Of a stretch of DNA of 64,000 nt, positions 1 through 10,181 are shown piece after piece (positions within the stretch are counted from its first letter, which is position 1; each line of letters begins with the position of its first letter). The DNA is taken from positions 3,038,001-3,102,000 of the forward strand of contig OZ241871.1 in NCBI GenBank assembly GCA_965202955.1, in the 5' to 3' direction. A model generated the notes under the pieces. The model made no database searches. It was not told where the DNA came from and saw only the letters and a program-made list of their open reading frames with translations. This DNA is from Bin5 sp034422415. Its GTDB lineage: Bacteria > Chloroflexota > Anaerolineae > Caldilineales > Caldilineaceae. The position numbers and the translations under genes were made by a program.

Positions 1-1280
1 TTGGGTAGAAAGGCGCGCTTTTCCATACCAACACCGTGCTCGCCCGTGATCGAACCGCCCAGGTTTACACACAGTTCGAGGATTTCTCCGGCCAGCTCCT
101 CAGCGCGTTCCAGTGCACCCTCCTCGCGTCCGTCGAAAAGGATCAGTGGGTGCAGATTCCCGTCACCGGCGTGGAAAACGTTGGCCACCTCGATGCCGTA
201 GCTGCCGCTCAGCCGGTCGATCTCGGCCAGCGCGTCGCCCAGTCGGCTGCGCGGCACGACGCCATCCTGAACGATATAGTCCGGGGCCAGCCGTCCCACC
301 GCTGAAAAGGCCGCCTTGCGGCCCTTCCAGATGCGGGCGCGCTCATCCGCGGTCTGCGCCATGCGTACCTCTACCGGTGCAGTCTCTTCGATGATCTGCA
401 TCAGCTGGGCGAATTCGGCATCGACTGCGCTCTCTTCGCCCTCCAGTTCGACGATCAGCAGCGCCGGCGTGGTTGGATACCCGGCTTTGGCGCCCACCTC
501 GGCGGCTTTGATTGCAAGCGCATCCATGATCTCGATCGCGCCCGGTAGCAGGCCGGATGCAACCACCGCGGTCACCGCGTCGCCCGCCGCGTGCAGCGAG
601 TTATACGCGGCCAGAACAGTGCGATATGACTGCGGAATCGGCAGCAATCGCAGTGTGATCTCCAGCGCCACGCCGAACAGCCCTTCGCTGCCGACGAAAA
701 ACCCCGGCAGGTCGGGGCCGACGCCCTCCAGGCTTTCGCTGCCCAGTTCGGCGATCTCGCCGTCCGGCAGCACAATGGTCATCTCCAGCACATGGTTGCT
801 GGTCATGCCATACTTCAGGCAGTGTGCGCCGCCCGAATTGAACGCGACATTGCCGCCGATCGTGCAAATCGACTGGCTCGAAGGGTCAGGGGCGTAGTAA
901 AGGCCGTAGGGCCTGGCCGCTTCAGAGACTTTGAGATTGACGACGCCCGGTTCGACGACCGCGATTCGTTCCTTCGGGTCGAGCCGAAGAATGCGGTCCA
1001 GGCGGTTGAGCGCAATCACGATTCCGTCCGCGATCGGCAGCGAGCCGCCGGACAGGCTGGTGCCGCTGCCCCTGGCCACAAAGGGAACCTCGTAGGCGTG
1101 ACAGAGGCGGATGGTCTCGATTACCTCGTCGCTGGTTTCCGCGATGACCACTGCCGCCGGCCTCTGTTGAAATGCCGTCAGCGCGTCCGACTCATACGCC
1201 ATCAGCTGGCCCGGGCGGGTCAAGAGGCGCTCTTCCGAATAGAGGCCCGCCAGCTCCTGGATCAGGGGATGAACGCTCAT
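1..1280 (-). CDS. glcD: FAD-linked glycolate/lactate-type oxidase, GlcD family (3' end outside window)
   Basis: Translating the minus strand from ATG at 1280 gives one open frame of 426 codons running off the window start. It is a GlcD-type flavoprotein that oxidises a 2-hydroxyacid such as glycolate or D-lactate. Visible motifs are the FAD-binding RGSGTSLSGG near residues 70-79, YYAPDPSSQ..TIGGNVAFN near 128-148, and the C-terminal-domain signature GEHGVG near 413-418. The family is about 480 residues, so only the last 50 or so are missing. The ATG overlaps the stop of the upstream XdhC-like gene (ATGA), so it is probably translationally coupled to the cox cluster. The exact hydroxyacid is not deducible. 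Confidence 0.92.
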   Translation of the reverse strand, partial: MSVHPLIQELAGLYSEERLLTRPGQLMAYESDALTAFQQRPAAVVIAETSDEVIETIRLCHAYEVPFVARGSGTSLSGGSLPIADGIVIALNRLDRILRLDPKERIAVVEPGVVNLKVSEAARPYGLYYAPDPSSQSICTIGGNVAFNSGGAHCLKYGMTSNHVLEMTIVLPDGEIAELGSESLEGVGPDLPGFFVGSEGLFGVALEITLRLLPIPQSYRTVLAAYNSLHAAGDAVTAVVASGLLPGAIEIMDALAIKAAEVGAKAGYPTTPALLIVELEGEESAVDAEFAQLMQIIEETAPVEVRMAQTADERARIWKGRKAAFSAVGRLAPDYIVQDGVVPRSRLGDALAEIDRLSGSYGIEVANVFHAGDGNLHPLILFDGREEGALERAEELAGEILELCVNLGGSITGEHGVGMEKRAFLP

Positions 1281-2041
1281 TTGCCCTCACCTTTTCGGTT
1301 GCGGACTTGCATGATCTCGGCGATGATCGAGAGCGCGATCTCTCCGGGGCTGCGCGCGCCCAGGTCCAGCCCGATCGGCGCGTGTATGCGAGCAATCTGC
1401 TCTTCGCTGACTCCTGCCGCCTCCAGTGCTGTCACGCGCTTGGCATGCGTGCGCCGCGACCCAAGCGCGCCGACGTAGCCGACCGGATGGTTCAGCGCGC
1501 AGATCAGCGCGGGCGTATCCAGCTTTTCGTCGTGCGTCAGGGTGACGACGTAGGTCGATTCGTTCAGCGTCATCTCCTGCAAAGCGTCCTCGGGCCAGCG
1601 CTGAATCAACTCATCCACGTGGCCAAAGCGATCTTGGGTGGCGAAGATTGTGCGGGCGTCGACAACGACAGTGCGCAGCCCGAGTTCGCGGGCGAAGGTG
1701 ACGAGAGGAATGGCGATGTGCACTGCGCCCACAATCACCAGCACCTCCTGCGGCACGTGCACATCGATCAGGAGATCCCAGTCCTCCGCTTCGATCGAAA
1801 GCGAAACGCGTCTCGTCTTGCGCGCTTCCATCGCGGCTTCGGCATGGGCAATGGCCGCCTGATCCAACGCCGGGCGGCCAAGTGTCCCCTCTGAAGTGAG
1901 CGCGGAGCCGCCCCCGTCCTGCCCGCCCGCTCGCTGCACCAGAAGCTTGCCGCCGATCTCGGGTCCGTCCAGCACGGTGACGACCGCGCACATTTCGTCT
2001 TGCCGTATCGCTTGCGCGAGCGCGTCGAACAGTTCAGCCAC
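1277..2041 (-). CDS. XdhC/CoxI-family maturation protein, C-terminal Rossmann type
   Basis: A 254-residue protein of the XdhC/CoxI family, which helps insert the sulfurated molybdenum cofactor into xanthine-dehydrogenase-type enzymes. A Rossmann-like segment (VLVIVGAVHIA then VVVDAR) lies at about residues 100-130, and the family motif GALGSRRT..R near 186-197. I chose GTG at 2041, nine bases after an AGGA, because a longer reading from an ATG at 2095 would overlap the upstream gene by 32 bases. It sits between the short XdhC gene and glcD in the cox operon. XdhC is often one protein; here its two domains are separate genes. Confidence 0.82.
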   Translation of the reverse strand: MAELFDALAQAIRQDEMCAVVTVLDGPEIGGKLLVQRAGGQDGGGSALTSEGTLGRPALDQAAIAHAEAAMEARKTRRVSLSIEAEDWDLLIDVHVPQEVLVIVGAVHIAIPLVTFARELGLRTVVVDARTIFATQDRFGHVDELIQRWPEDALQEMTLNESTYVVTLTHDEKLDTPALICALNHPVGYVGALGSRRTHAKRVTALEAAGVSEEQIARIHAPIGLDLGARSPGEIALSIIAEIMQVRNRKGEGK

Positions 2042-2063
2042 TTTTCTCTTCCTGTCGGGGCCG

Positions 2064-2378
2064 CTACCAATCCAGTGGTTCGATAAAGACCTCAATCGTG
2101 CCGCCGCAGGCCAAGCCTACTTCCCAGGCAGTCTCATCCGCGATCCCGTAGGAGACAAGGCGCGGTCTGCCCGTTGACAACACCTCTAGCGCTTCCTGTA
2201 CCGCGGCGCTCTCGACGCAGCCGCCGCTCACCGAGCCGGCCATCGCGCCGTCTTCAGATACCGCCAGCTTGGCGCCCAGGGGACGGGGCGCCGACCCGTA
2301 GACCTGCACGACCGTCGCCAGCGCGACGCGTTTGCCTTCTGCCTGCCATTGGTCGATGTCGGCCAGTAACTCTTTCAA
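2064..2378 (-). CDS. XdhC/CoxI N-terminal domain protein
   Basis: A 104-residue protein corresponding to the N-terminal half of XdhC/CoxI. Family motifs are SVSGGCVE at residues 49-56 and GLACGGTIEVFIEP near the C-terminus. Such proteins act in maturation of the molybdenum hydroxylase encoded upstream. It lies 22 bases before the XdhC C-terminal gene, so the two probably work as a split XdhC. A role in sulfuration or delivery of molybdopterin cytosine dinucleotide is known for the family, not demonstrated here. Confidence 0.85.
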   Translation of the reverse strand: MKELLADIDQWQAEGKRVALATVVQVYGSAPRPLGAKLAVSEDGAMAGSVSGGCVESAAVQEALEVLSTGRPRLVSYGIADETAWEVGLACGGTIEVFIEPLDW

Positions 2379-2411
2379 GGCAATCCTCTCTTGGTGTAGT
2401 CTCGCGTTCCG

Positions 2412-3598
2412 TTACGACTGGGCCGCCGCCAGGACGTGCGCAAGCTGCTCCAAACTGATCAGGTTATGGACCGGCAAGAAGTCGTCGGTATGGGGCAGCG
2501 CGGCCTGTATCCCGCGCGTCAGTGGCTCGTAGCTGGGCGAGCCGAGCAGCGGGTTGAGCCAGATCAGTTTGTGGCAACTGCGGTGCAGCCGGTCCATCTC
2601 CTGCTCCAGCATCTGTGGGTCCCCTCGGTCCCAACCGTCGCTGATGACGAGGACAATTGCCCCCTGCCCGCAAACACGCCGCGCCCAGTCGAAATTGAAC
2701 GCGCGCACTGCCTCGCCGATGCGCGTGCCACCTGCCCAATCATCGACTGCGTCGGCAGTTCGCTCCAACGCCTGGTCGATGTCGCGCCGCTGCAGATGGC
2801 GCGTAATTCGCGTCAGCCGCGTGCTGAAGACGAATGCCTCCACCCGGTCCAGCGCGTGCGTGATCGCGAAAAGAAACTGCAGCAGAACGCGGCTGTAGCG
2901 ATCCATCGAGCCGCTGATGTCGGCCAGGGCGATGATCGGACGCCGTGCGGTTTTTCGCTGCCGCCGCGCGATCACCAGCGGCTCCCCACCGTAGCGGATA
3001 TTCTGACGCATCGACCGCCGCAGATCCAGAAGGTCACCGTTCGCTGCAGGTACGCGGCGCCGCGTCCTTCTTTCCGCCGGCGACCACCGCAACTGCTGCA
3101 TGAACTCCTTCACCTGCTGCAGTTCGTACTCGGTCATCGTGGCGAAGTCCCTGCTCCGTAGGGCCTCCGCGCTGCTGTAAGTGTAGATCTTCTCGATGTG
3201 CGGCTCTTGCTCAAGGTACTGACGGTCGTCCTTTCGCTCCCGGTTCGCCTGAACGAGCCGGTACTGTATCTCGCCCTGGGGCGTCTGCTGCAGCAGTTCG
3301 CCCAGATTGAAGCGGGCAAGCTCCTGCCTTTCCCTGGCTCGCCAGAAGAGATCAAACGCCTCGTCGAACAGCTCCAGGTGTTCCTGGCGGTTGACGAGAA
3401 CGGCCCGAGCCGCGTCGCGCGCCTGCGCTCTCACCCGCAGGTCGATCTGCGTGAGCGCTTCAACCAGATCGAGAATCTGTGTCGGCGTCACCGGGATGCT
3501 GAGGCCGCGCAGGAGACGGGCGAACAGCAGCAGATTTTGGAGGAATTTCCCGCCTGCGGCCGTGGTCGGCGGCGGGTGAACCGTGGAATGCACCTGCA

Positions 3599-3599
<1 letters not shown>
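2412..3599 (-). CDS. coxE: CoxE-like VWA-domain protein
   Basis: A 395-residue cytosolic protein with a C-terminal von Willebrand A domain. The MIDAS metal site reads DISGS at residues 227-231, with a later GGTRIGEA and LVISDGWDRGDP completing the VWA fold. The N-terminal 200 residues are helical and charged. In aerobic CO dehydrogenase clusters CoxE acts with the AAA ATPase CoxD to mature the Mo-Cu or Mo active site. The start ATG overlaps the end of coxD by one base, as expected for a coupled pair. Confidence 0.9.
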
Positions 3600-4543
<944 letters not shown>

Positions 4544-4548
4544 AGTGG

Positions 4549-5085
4549 CTAGTGAAAACCCGTGAGAGTTAGTGATTGCAGCCAGACGGAGGCTTCTTTC
4601 GGGCTGTCAAATCGTTTGACTTTCAGGTGCTTGAACTCTCTGCTTGCAAGAAGCGCCGCATACCTGACGCGGTGGCGCCGATAACTGGTGAAAGCATACC
4701 AGACGATGCTGTTGCGTCCGAAAACAGCGCGCAGTGATTCGCGATTTCCGTTCCACAACGCCTGTTGGCTGAATAAGCGGCGGAACGTGCGCAACGAGAC
4801 GCGCCACATGATGGTAAACAGGCCGTAGTCCAGCCACACAACATGAGTGGCCCTGCTCCAGACGATGTCGCGGCTCTGGCGGTAGTTGCCGTCCACCACC
4901 CAGGCTTCGCCTGAGGTCGCCTCCTGCACGCGCGCCCTGAACACTGCTCCAGAAGCTGGCTGCCAGTTGCTGTCCCAGTACAGCGCGTCCAATTCGACAT
5001 GGGCAAGGCCGTGCCTCAAAGCAATCTGGCGCGCTAATACAGACTTGCCGCAACCGCTGACGCCGACCACGACAAGACGATACAT
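4549..5085 (-). CDS. P-loop adenylate-kinase-like (FlaR-type) protein
   Basis: A 178-residue small P-loop protein with GVSGCGKS at residues 8-15. The pattern VELDALYWDSNWQPA and VVDGNYRQSRDIVW is typical of proteins annotated as topology-modulation or adenylate-kinase-like NTPases (AAA_17/18). No substrate can be named. It is embedded between coxM and coxD, five bases before coxD, although it is not a standard cox gene. A strong hairpin precedes it in the transcript. Confidence 0.75.
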   Translation of the reverse strand: MYRLVVVGVSGCGKSVLARQIALRHGLAHVELDALYWDSNWQPASGAVFRARVQEATSGEAWVVDGNYRQSRDIVWSRATHVVWLDYGLFTIMWRVSLRTFRRLFSQQALWNGNRESLRAVFGRNSIVWYAFTSYRRHRVRYAALLASREFKHLKVKRFDSPKEASVWLQSLTLTGFH

Positions 5086-5103
5086 CTGTGGATATTGGCA
5101 ATT

Positions 5104-5150
5104 GGCTCGCGGACTGTAACGAATATCTGCCGAGTTACAATCCGCGAGCC
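5104..5150 (-). other. Long intercistronic hairpin between coxM and the kinase gene
   Basis: GGCTCGCGGA (5104-5113) pairs exactly with TCCGCGAGCC (5141-5150), and TGTAAC (5115-5120) pairs with GTTACA (5134-5139), leaving one mismatch and a 13-base loop. There is no U-tract after it on the minus strand, so it is more likely an mRNA-stabilising or processing element, or a partial attenuator, than a classic terminator. Confidence 0.7.
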
Positions 5151-5158
5151 GTTGTCTC

Positions 5159-6025
5159 TTATGCTCTGTCTCTGGCGGTGCGGAGGGCCCTCGCGCCCAT
5201 CACCTTGGCCAGTTCCTGGCGATAGCCGGCCGAGGCGAACATATCGCCCGTCGCGTCGGGGATCGAAAGGTTGTCGTTGACCGCGCTCTCGATCGACCCG
5301 TCGCTCAGGTCCGAACCGGCCAGGCTCGCCCCGACGGCGGACGCGTCCACCGCGGTCGAGGAGACGCCGTTCAGGCAGAGACGCGCGCTAGCGCAGCTGC
5401 CGTCGGCGTTGCGCGTCACGACCGCAGCCGCGCCGCACAAGGCGTAACCGGACGCCGGATGCTCCCACTTGGCGTAGGCCGAGCCAGTTCCTGCCCCTGC
5501 CGCCGGGATCTCCACTTCCGTCAGGATTTCGTCCGGTTGCAGCGCGGTCATCATCAGATCGACGAAGAAGCTGGACGCGCTGATCGCGCGGCTGCCGCCC
5601 GTGCCGGTCACATGGAGTGTCGCGTCCAAGGCAAGCGCCGCGGCCGGCAGATCTGACGCCGGATCCGCATGTGAGAGATTGCCGCCAAGCGTGCCACGAT
5701 ATCGAACCTGCCGGTCGCCGATCTGTCCGGCAGCTTCGGCCAGCAGCGGGGCCGCTTCCTGAACCGTGCCCGAGTTGGCAATCTCGTCGTAGGTGACGCA
5801 AGCGCCGATGCGCAGGCTGCCGTTGGACCGGCTGATGCCCTGCAATGCGTCGATGCGTCCGATGTCGACCAGCGCCGCTGGCGTGGCCAGGCGCAACTTC
5901 ATCACGGGAATCAGGCTGTGACCGCCCGCCAGCACTTTGGCGTCCGGGTTGGCCGAGAGTATCTGAACTGCCTCCTGCACGGAGGACGGTCGGTGGTAAT
6001 CGAATTTGGATGGGTACATTCTCAC
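5159..6025 (-). CDS. coxM: CO dehydrogenase/xanthine dehydrogenase-type FAD subunit (CoxM)
   Basis: A 288-residue medium subunit of a molybdenum hydroxylase. It binds FAD and passes electrons from the iron-sulfur subunit to the acceptor. The FAD motifs are visible: AGGHSLIPVMKLR near residues 33-45 and TLGGNLSHADPASDLP near 111-126. Length is normal for CoxM. It lies 88 bases after coxL, unusually far for this operon, and the gap contains heptamer repeats. Confidence 0.93.
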   Translation of the reverse strand: MRMYPSKFDYHRPSSVQEAVQILSANPDAKVLAGGHSLIPVMKLRLATPAALVDIGRIDALQGISRSNGSLRIGACVTYDEIANSGTVQEAAPLLAEAAGQIGDRQVRYRGTLGGNLSHADPASDLPAAALALDATLHVTGTGGSRAISASSFFVDLMMTALQPDEILTEVEIPAAGAGTGSAYAKWEHPASGYALCGAAAVVTRNADGSCASARLCLNGVSSTAVDASAVGASLAGSDLSDGSIESAVNDNLSIPDATGDMFASAGYRQELAKVMGARALRTARDRA

Positions 6026-6030
6026 TCTCC

Positions 6031-6060
6031 AGTTTTGAGTTTTGAGTTCTTAGTTTTTAG
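6031..6060. repeat. Degenerate heptanucleotide tandem repeat
   Basis: Four consecutive 7-base units read AGTTTTG, AGTTTTG, AGTTCTT, AGTTTTT. They lie in the coxL-coxM gap. A similar heptad tract of different sequence is at 22779-22813. Such short tandem heptamers are a known kind of intergenic repeat in some bacteria. Confidence 0.65.
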
Positions 6061-6113
6061 CAACTGCCTTGCGGGCAGGGATTCACCAAAAACTGAAAAC
6101 CAGAAACCAGATA

Positions 6114-8474
6114 CTAGCCGTTAATCGCGTTCCAGACCTTCTCCGATGTCACCGGCATATCGATGTGTGAAACACCGAACGGCGCCAGTGCGTCTATTAC
6201 CGCATTAACGACCGCTGCCGGAGACGCGATTGTGCCTGCTTCGCCGACACCCTTGACACCCAGCGGATTGTGCGGGCAGGGAGTCACCGTGCGGTCCGTT
6301 TCGAAGGAGGGCAGGAAGTGGGCCTTCGGCACTGCGTAGTCCAGCATGGTGCCGCTCAGCAGGTTGGCGCCTTCGTCGTAAACGGCCGTTTCAAACAAGG
6401 ACTGCCCCACGCCCTGCGCGATTCCACCGTGTACCTGTCCATCCACGATCATCGGGTTGATCACATTGCCAACATCGTCTACTGCCAGGTAGCGCTGCAA
6501 CTCGACGTGACCCGTATCGGCGCAGACTTCGACGACGGCGATGTGCGTGCCGAACGGGAAAACGAAGTTGGCCGGGTCGTAGAAACTGGTTGCCTCCAGC
6601 GCCGGCTCGATCCCCTTGGGCAGGTTGTGGGCCAGATAGGCCTGCAGTGCCACGTCGGGAAGCGACTGCGTCTGGTCGGGCGAGCCTTTGACATAGAAGT
6701 TTCCGTCATCGAACTCAAGGTCTTCCTCGGCAGCCTCCAGCAGATGCGCGGCGATCGTGCGCGCTTTGTCGACGACCTTCTCCGCGGCAGAGGCAATCGC
6801 GCTGCCGCCGGTCGCGGCGCTGCGGCTACCGTAGGTGCCCCATCCATGCGGCATGACGCCCGAATCACCCTCGATGACGTCGATATCCTCGTAGGGTACG
6901 CCCAGGGCGCTGGCAACAATCTGCGCGTAGGTCGTTTCATGGCCCTGACCGTGTCCGGAGCAGCCGCTATAGACCGTAACCTTGCCGGTCGCGTGGACGC
7001 GCACCACCGCGCTTTCCCACTGTCCCGCCTGCGCGCCGAGCGAGCCGACCACGGCCGATGGCGCCAGACCACAGGCTTCGATGTAGGTGGAGAGGCCGAT
7101 TCCCAGGTATTTGCCGTTATCCCTGGCGGCTGCCTGGTCGCGGCGGAAGTCGTCGTAGCCGATGGCCGCCAGCGCTTTGTCCAGCGCGCCCTCGTAATTG
7201 CCGCTGTCGTATTCGAGCGCGACCTGCGTGGGGTAGGGGAAGTTGTCGGGCGATACGAAGTTCCTGCGCCGGATCTCTGCCGGGTCGATGCCGGTGACGC
7301 GTGCAGCCTCATCGACGATGCGCTCGACGACGAAGGTCGCTTCAGGCCGGCCCGCGCCGCGATAGGCGTCAACCGGAACCGTATGCGTGAAGACGCCGTA
7401 GACATGGCAGTGGATCGCGGGCAGGTCGTATTCGCCGGACATCAGCGTGCCGTAGAGATAGGTCGGCACTGCCGGCGCAAAGGTCGAGAGATAAGCCCCC
7501 ATGGCCGCGTACGTGTCGACCCTGAGGCCGATGAACTTGCCATCGGCGTCTACAGCCATTTCGGCGTGCGTCACATGGTCGCGGCCATGTGCGTCGGTAA
7601 GGTAGGTCTCTGTACGGGTTGCCGTCCACTTTACGGGGCGCCCGACCTGCATCGAGGCCCATGCCGTGATCGCCTCGTCGGGATAGTGATGAATCTTGCT
7701 GCCAAACCCTCCGCCCACTTCGGGCGCAATCACCCTGATCTTGTGCTCCGGCAGGCCCAGGGAGGCCAGGCTCATGAGCAGGCGGTGGATGTGGGGGTTC
7801 TGCGTCGTCATGTAGAGCGTCAACTCACCGGTGATGCTGTTGTAGTCGGCCAGCGCGGAGCGCGGTTCCATCGCGTTCGGAATCAGCCGGTTGTTGACGA
7901 TATCAAGGCTGGCGACATGGGCGGCCGCGGCAAAGGCTGCGTCGGTCTTCTCTTTGTCGCCGATTTCCCAGTCGAAGGCAATATTGTTGGGCGCCATGTC
8001 ATGCACGAGCGGCGCGCTGCCTTCGGTCGCCTTCTTGGGGTCGGCGATCCCGTCGAGCGCTTCGTAGTCCACATAGATCAGTTCGAGCGCGTCGTGCGCG
8101 GTGTACTGGTCTTCGGCAACCACGATCGCCACGCCGTCGCCCACATAGCGGGCCGTGTCTGTGGCCAGCATTGTGTGGTCGGGGATTTTCATGTCGGGAA
8201 GCAGCCAGCCGACAGGGATCGCGCCCGGCGTACCGCTCTCTGCGACATCCGCGGCCGTATAGACGCCGATAACGCCTTCCAATGCCTCAGCTTCACTGCT
8301 GTCGATGCTGTTTATCTTTGCGTGCGCGTACGGGCTGCGCAGAATCGTGCAGTAGACCGTGCCCGGCAACTGCAAATCATCCGTGTATTTGGCATGCCCT
8401 GTGATTAGTTCGGGATCCTCTCGCCGGCGGATCGAGCTGCCGAAGACCCCCGCGCCGTTGGATTCACCTGCCAT
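6114..8474 (-). CDS. coxL: CO dehydrogenase-type molybdenum large subunit, form II signature (CoxL)
   Basis: A 786-residue large subunit of the xanthine oxidase/CO dehydrogenase superfamily, carrying the molybdopterin cofactor. The active-site loop reads AYRGAGR at residues 370-376. This is the form II (BMS-type) signature; form I CO dehydrogenases have AYxCSFR with the Cu-binding cysteine. Further family landmarks are GGGFGSK near residue 250 and the C-terminal GVKGVGEAGT. CO may therefore not be the physiological substrate; an aldehyde or other N/O-heterocycle is possible. ATG at 8474 is preceded by an AGGAGG-type site. It forms the enzyme with CoxS and CoxM. Confidence 0.93.
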   Translation of the reverse strand: MAGESNGAGVFGSSIRRREDPELITGHAKYTDDLQLPGTVYCTILRSPYAHAKINSIDSSEAEALEGVIGVYTAADVAESGTPGAIPVGWLLPDMKIPDHTMLATDTARYVGDGVAIVVAEDQYTAHDALELIYVDYEALDGIADPKKATEGSAPLVHDMAPNNIAFDWEIGDKEKTDAAFAAAAHVASLDIVNNRLIPNAMEPRSALADYNSITGELTLYMTTQNPHIHRLLMSLASLGLPEHKIRVIAPEVGGGFGSKIHHYPDEAITAWASMQVGRPVKWTATRTETYLTDAHGRDHVTHAEMAVDADGKFIGLRVDTYAAMGAYLSTFAPAVPTYLYGTLMSGEYDLPAIHCHVYGVFTHTVPVDAYRGAGRPEATFVVERIVDEAARVTGIDPAEIRRRNFVSPDNFPYPTQVALEYDSGNYEGALDKALAAIGYDDFRRDQAAARDNGKYLGIGLSTYIEACGLAPSAVVGSLGAQAGQWESAVVRVHATGKVTVYSGCSGHGQGHETTYAQIVASALGVPYEDIDVIEGDSGVMPHGWGTYGSRSAATGGSAIASAAEKVVDKARTIAAHLLEAAEEDLEFDDGNFYVKGSPDQTQSLPDVALQAYLAHNLPKGIEPALEATSFYDPANFVFPFGTHIAVVEVCADTGHVELQRYLAVDDVGNVINPMIVDGQVHGGIAQGVGQSLFETAVYDEGANLLSGTMLDYAVPKAHFLPSFETDRTVTPCPHNPLGVKGVGEAGTIASPAAVVNAVIDALAPFGVSHIDMPVTSEKVWNAING

Positions 8475-8489
8475 ATTTCATTTCCTCCT

Positions 8490-8957
8490 TTAGCCGTTCA
8501 TAGTCTCGGCGGCATCCTGCACCGCGCGCACGATGTTATGGTAACCGGTACAGCGGCACAGGTTTCCTTCCAGGCCGTGGCGGATCTCGTCCTCGCTCGG
8601 CTGGGGATTTGTGCTCAGCAGGTCAACGCAGGAAATAATCATGCCGGGTGTGCAGAAACCACACTGCAGGCCGTGGTTGTCCCAAAAGGCCTGTTGCACT
8701 GGATGGTAATCCCCGTTGGCCAGACCCTCGATCGTCGTGACCGCGCCCCCGTCCGCCTGGACTGCGAGCACTGTGCAGGACTTGACTGCCTTTCCGTCCA
8801 GCAGGATTGTGCAGGAGCCGCACTGGCTTGTGTCACAACCGATCTTTGTGCCCGTCAGCCCCACATTCTCGCGCAGAAAATGCGCAAGAAGCAGCCGGGG
8901 CTCAACTTCGTCGCTGACGCTGGCGCCGTTGACCTCCAGTTCGATGGATATACCCAT
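8490..8957 (-). CDS. coxS: CO dehydrogenase-type 2x[2Fe-2S] small subunit (CoxS)
   Basis: A 155-residue iron-sulfur subunit. The plant-ferredoxin-type cluster is bound by C41, C46, C49 and C61 (CDTSQCGSC), and the second cluster by C99, C102, C134 and C136 (CGFC and CRC). These clusters relay electrons from the Mo centre of CoxL to the FAD of CoxM. It is 15 bases upstream of coxL and preceded by a good AGGAGG-like site. Confidence 0.95.
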   Translation of the reverse strand: MGISIELEVNGASVSDEVEPRLLLAHFLRENVGLTGTKIGCDTSQCGSCTILLDGKAVKSCTVLAVQADGGAVTTIEGLANGDYHPVQQAFWDNHGLQCGFCTPGMIISCVDLLSTNPQPSEDEIRHGLEGNLCRCTGYHNIVRAVQDAAETMNG

Positions 8958-9013
8958 AGAGCTTCCTCCTCTTTTGGAACTACGATGGTCCTGTAAACTG
9001 ATGATTCAGTGAG

Positions 9014-9730
9014 CTATTTGGCTCTGCCGAATAGTTGACGCCACATCCAAACAATCGCGGCGAAACCGGCCAGAACGTAGACTACCTTGCGACTGTTCGG
9101 GTTGTTCTTGAACTCCTGGGCAAGGTCGGTTGCAACGTCTCTGGCCACGTTGATTCCCACTTCCATTGTCGACGGCGTGGCAATGTCGGGCTGCGGCGGC
9201 GGGTCCGGCGCGCGCGGCTGAGAGGCCGCTCCGGTGCCGTTCGAAGCCGACGGCGCCTCGCTCTCCGCCGGTTCCGGTTCCGGCGGTTGCAGACGCGCCG
9301 CGATGATATTTTCCAGCGATTGAAGCCCCTGGCGCGTCAGCGAGCGCGCGGTGCTGTCGACCAGCCGCTGCCCCACGCTGGCAATGCGACCGCTCAATTG
9401 CGCGTCGCCGTCATAATGGAGCGTTGTCGGCGCGTCTCCCTCCAGGCGCAGCGCTCCCGTACCTTTGACATATCCGGGCCTTCCCTGGCCGGCGAGTTCC
9501 ATGCGGTAACTGTTGGGCGGATCGATGTCCTTGAGATTCACTGTCCCATTGAAGCTGCCCTGAACCGGCCCGACGCGGATACTGATCTCGCCCTTGAACT
9601 CATTTTCGCCGGATCTGTCCAACTGCTTGCAACCGGGCAGAATTCGTGAAAGCACATCTGGATCCAAAAGTGCTTCCCAAACCGCTTCCTTAGGTGCGTC
9701 GAATTCGTGCGAGCCTGCCAATTTGACCAT
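9014..9730 (-). CDS. coxG: CoxG-like SRPBCC protein with C-terminal membrane anchor
   Basis: A 238-residue protein. The first 145 or so residues match the CoxG/SRPBCC fold (start MVKLAGSHEFDAPKEAVWEAL). A Pro/Ala/Ser-rich linker follows, then a C-terminal hydrophobic helix (about residues 216-234) ending in basic residues. In carboxydotrophs CoxG recruits the CO dehydrogenase to the membrane and shuttles quinone. As first gene behind the promoter at 9.88 kb it heads the operon. Confidence 0.9.
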   Translation of the reverse strand: MVKLAGSHEFDAPKEAVWEALLDPDVLSRILPGCKQLDRSGENEFKGEISIRVGPVQGSFNGTVNLKDIDPPNSYRMELAGQGRPGYVKGTGALRLEGDAPTTLHYDGDAQLSGRIASVGQRLVDSTARSLTRQGLQSLENIIAARLQPPEPEPAESEAPSASNGTGAASQPRAPDPPPQPDIATPSTMEVGINVARDVATDLAQEFKNNPNSRKVVYVLAGFAAIVWMWRQLFGRAK

Positions 9731-9876
9731 TTTACAGTGCTCTTTCTATATATGGTTCTCTCCATCGCACGACGGGTTCGGAGACGGACTGCTTGCGGGC
9801 ATGCTGCCCCTCTTTTCTCCTGCCAGCTGATGGGGAAACGGTTATTGTATTTTCGTTCCGGGTAAAGTTGAGCCGA

Positions 9877-9905
9877 ATTATAGCGCACGGGCAGACAATG
9901 GGCAA
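9877..9905 (-). promoter_or_regulatory. Sigma-70-like promoter of the cox operon
   Basis: On the minus strand TTGCCC (9905-9900) is followed after exactly 17 bases by a perfect TATAAT (9882-9877). Transcription would start near 9870, leaving a leader of about 140 bases before coxG. The rest of 9731-10181 holds no gene I can support. Confidence 0.75.
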
Positions 9906-10181
9906 ACAGCCTCAGAAGGGTGCGGTATGCGCGCGAAGTGCAGGTTCGGGGCGGAGTCAACTTGCGCGTGCACAAAACGCCCATTATGGCGTTCGATTGA
10001 TCGGGCGCTAAGGGACCAGGTCGCTGTCTTTCCTGGCTCTCGGGCGGGGCCGAGGGGTTGCCGGAGGCTGGCGATGCCGGCACGGAGGCCTGCGGCGGGC
10101 CTGTTCCTTTTGTGCGTTCGTACGGATGCGCGTATAGTGCTGCACGTATCCAGTAACGCTTTAGGAGGAGGGGAGGAAGAT

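Noticed and set aside
6270..8408. A very long open frame on the plus strand across the coxL region
   Set aside because: It is the antisense of coxL; its translation has no recognisable motif and is rich in Arg/Val/Asp as expected for a shadow frame in GC-rich DNA, while the minus strand encodes a textbook Mo subunit.
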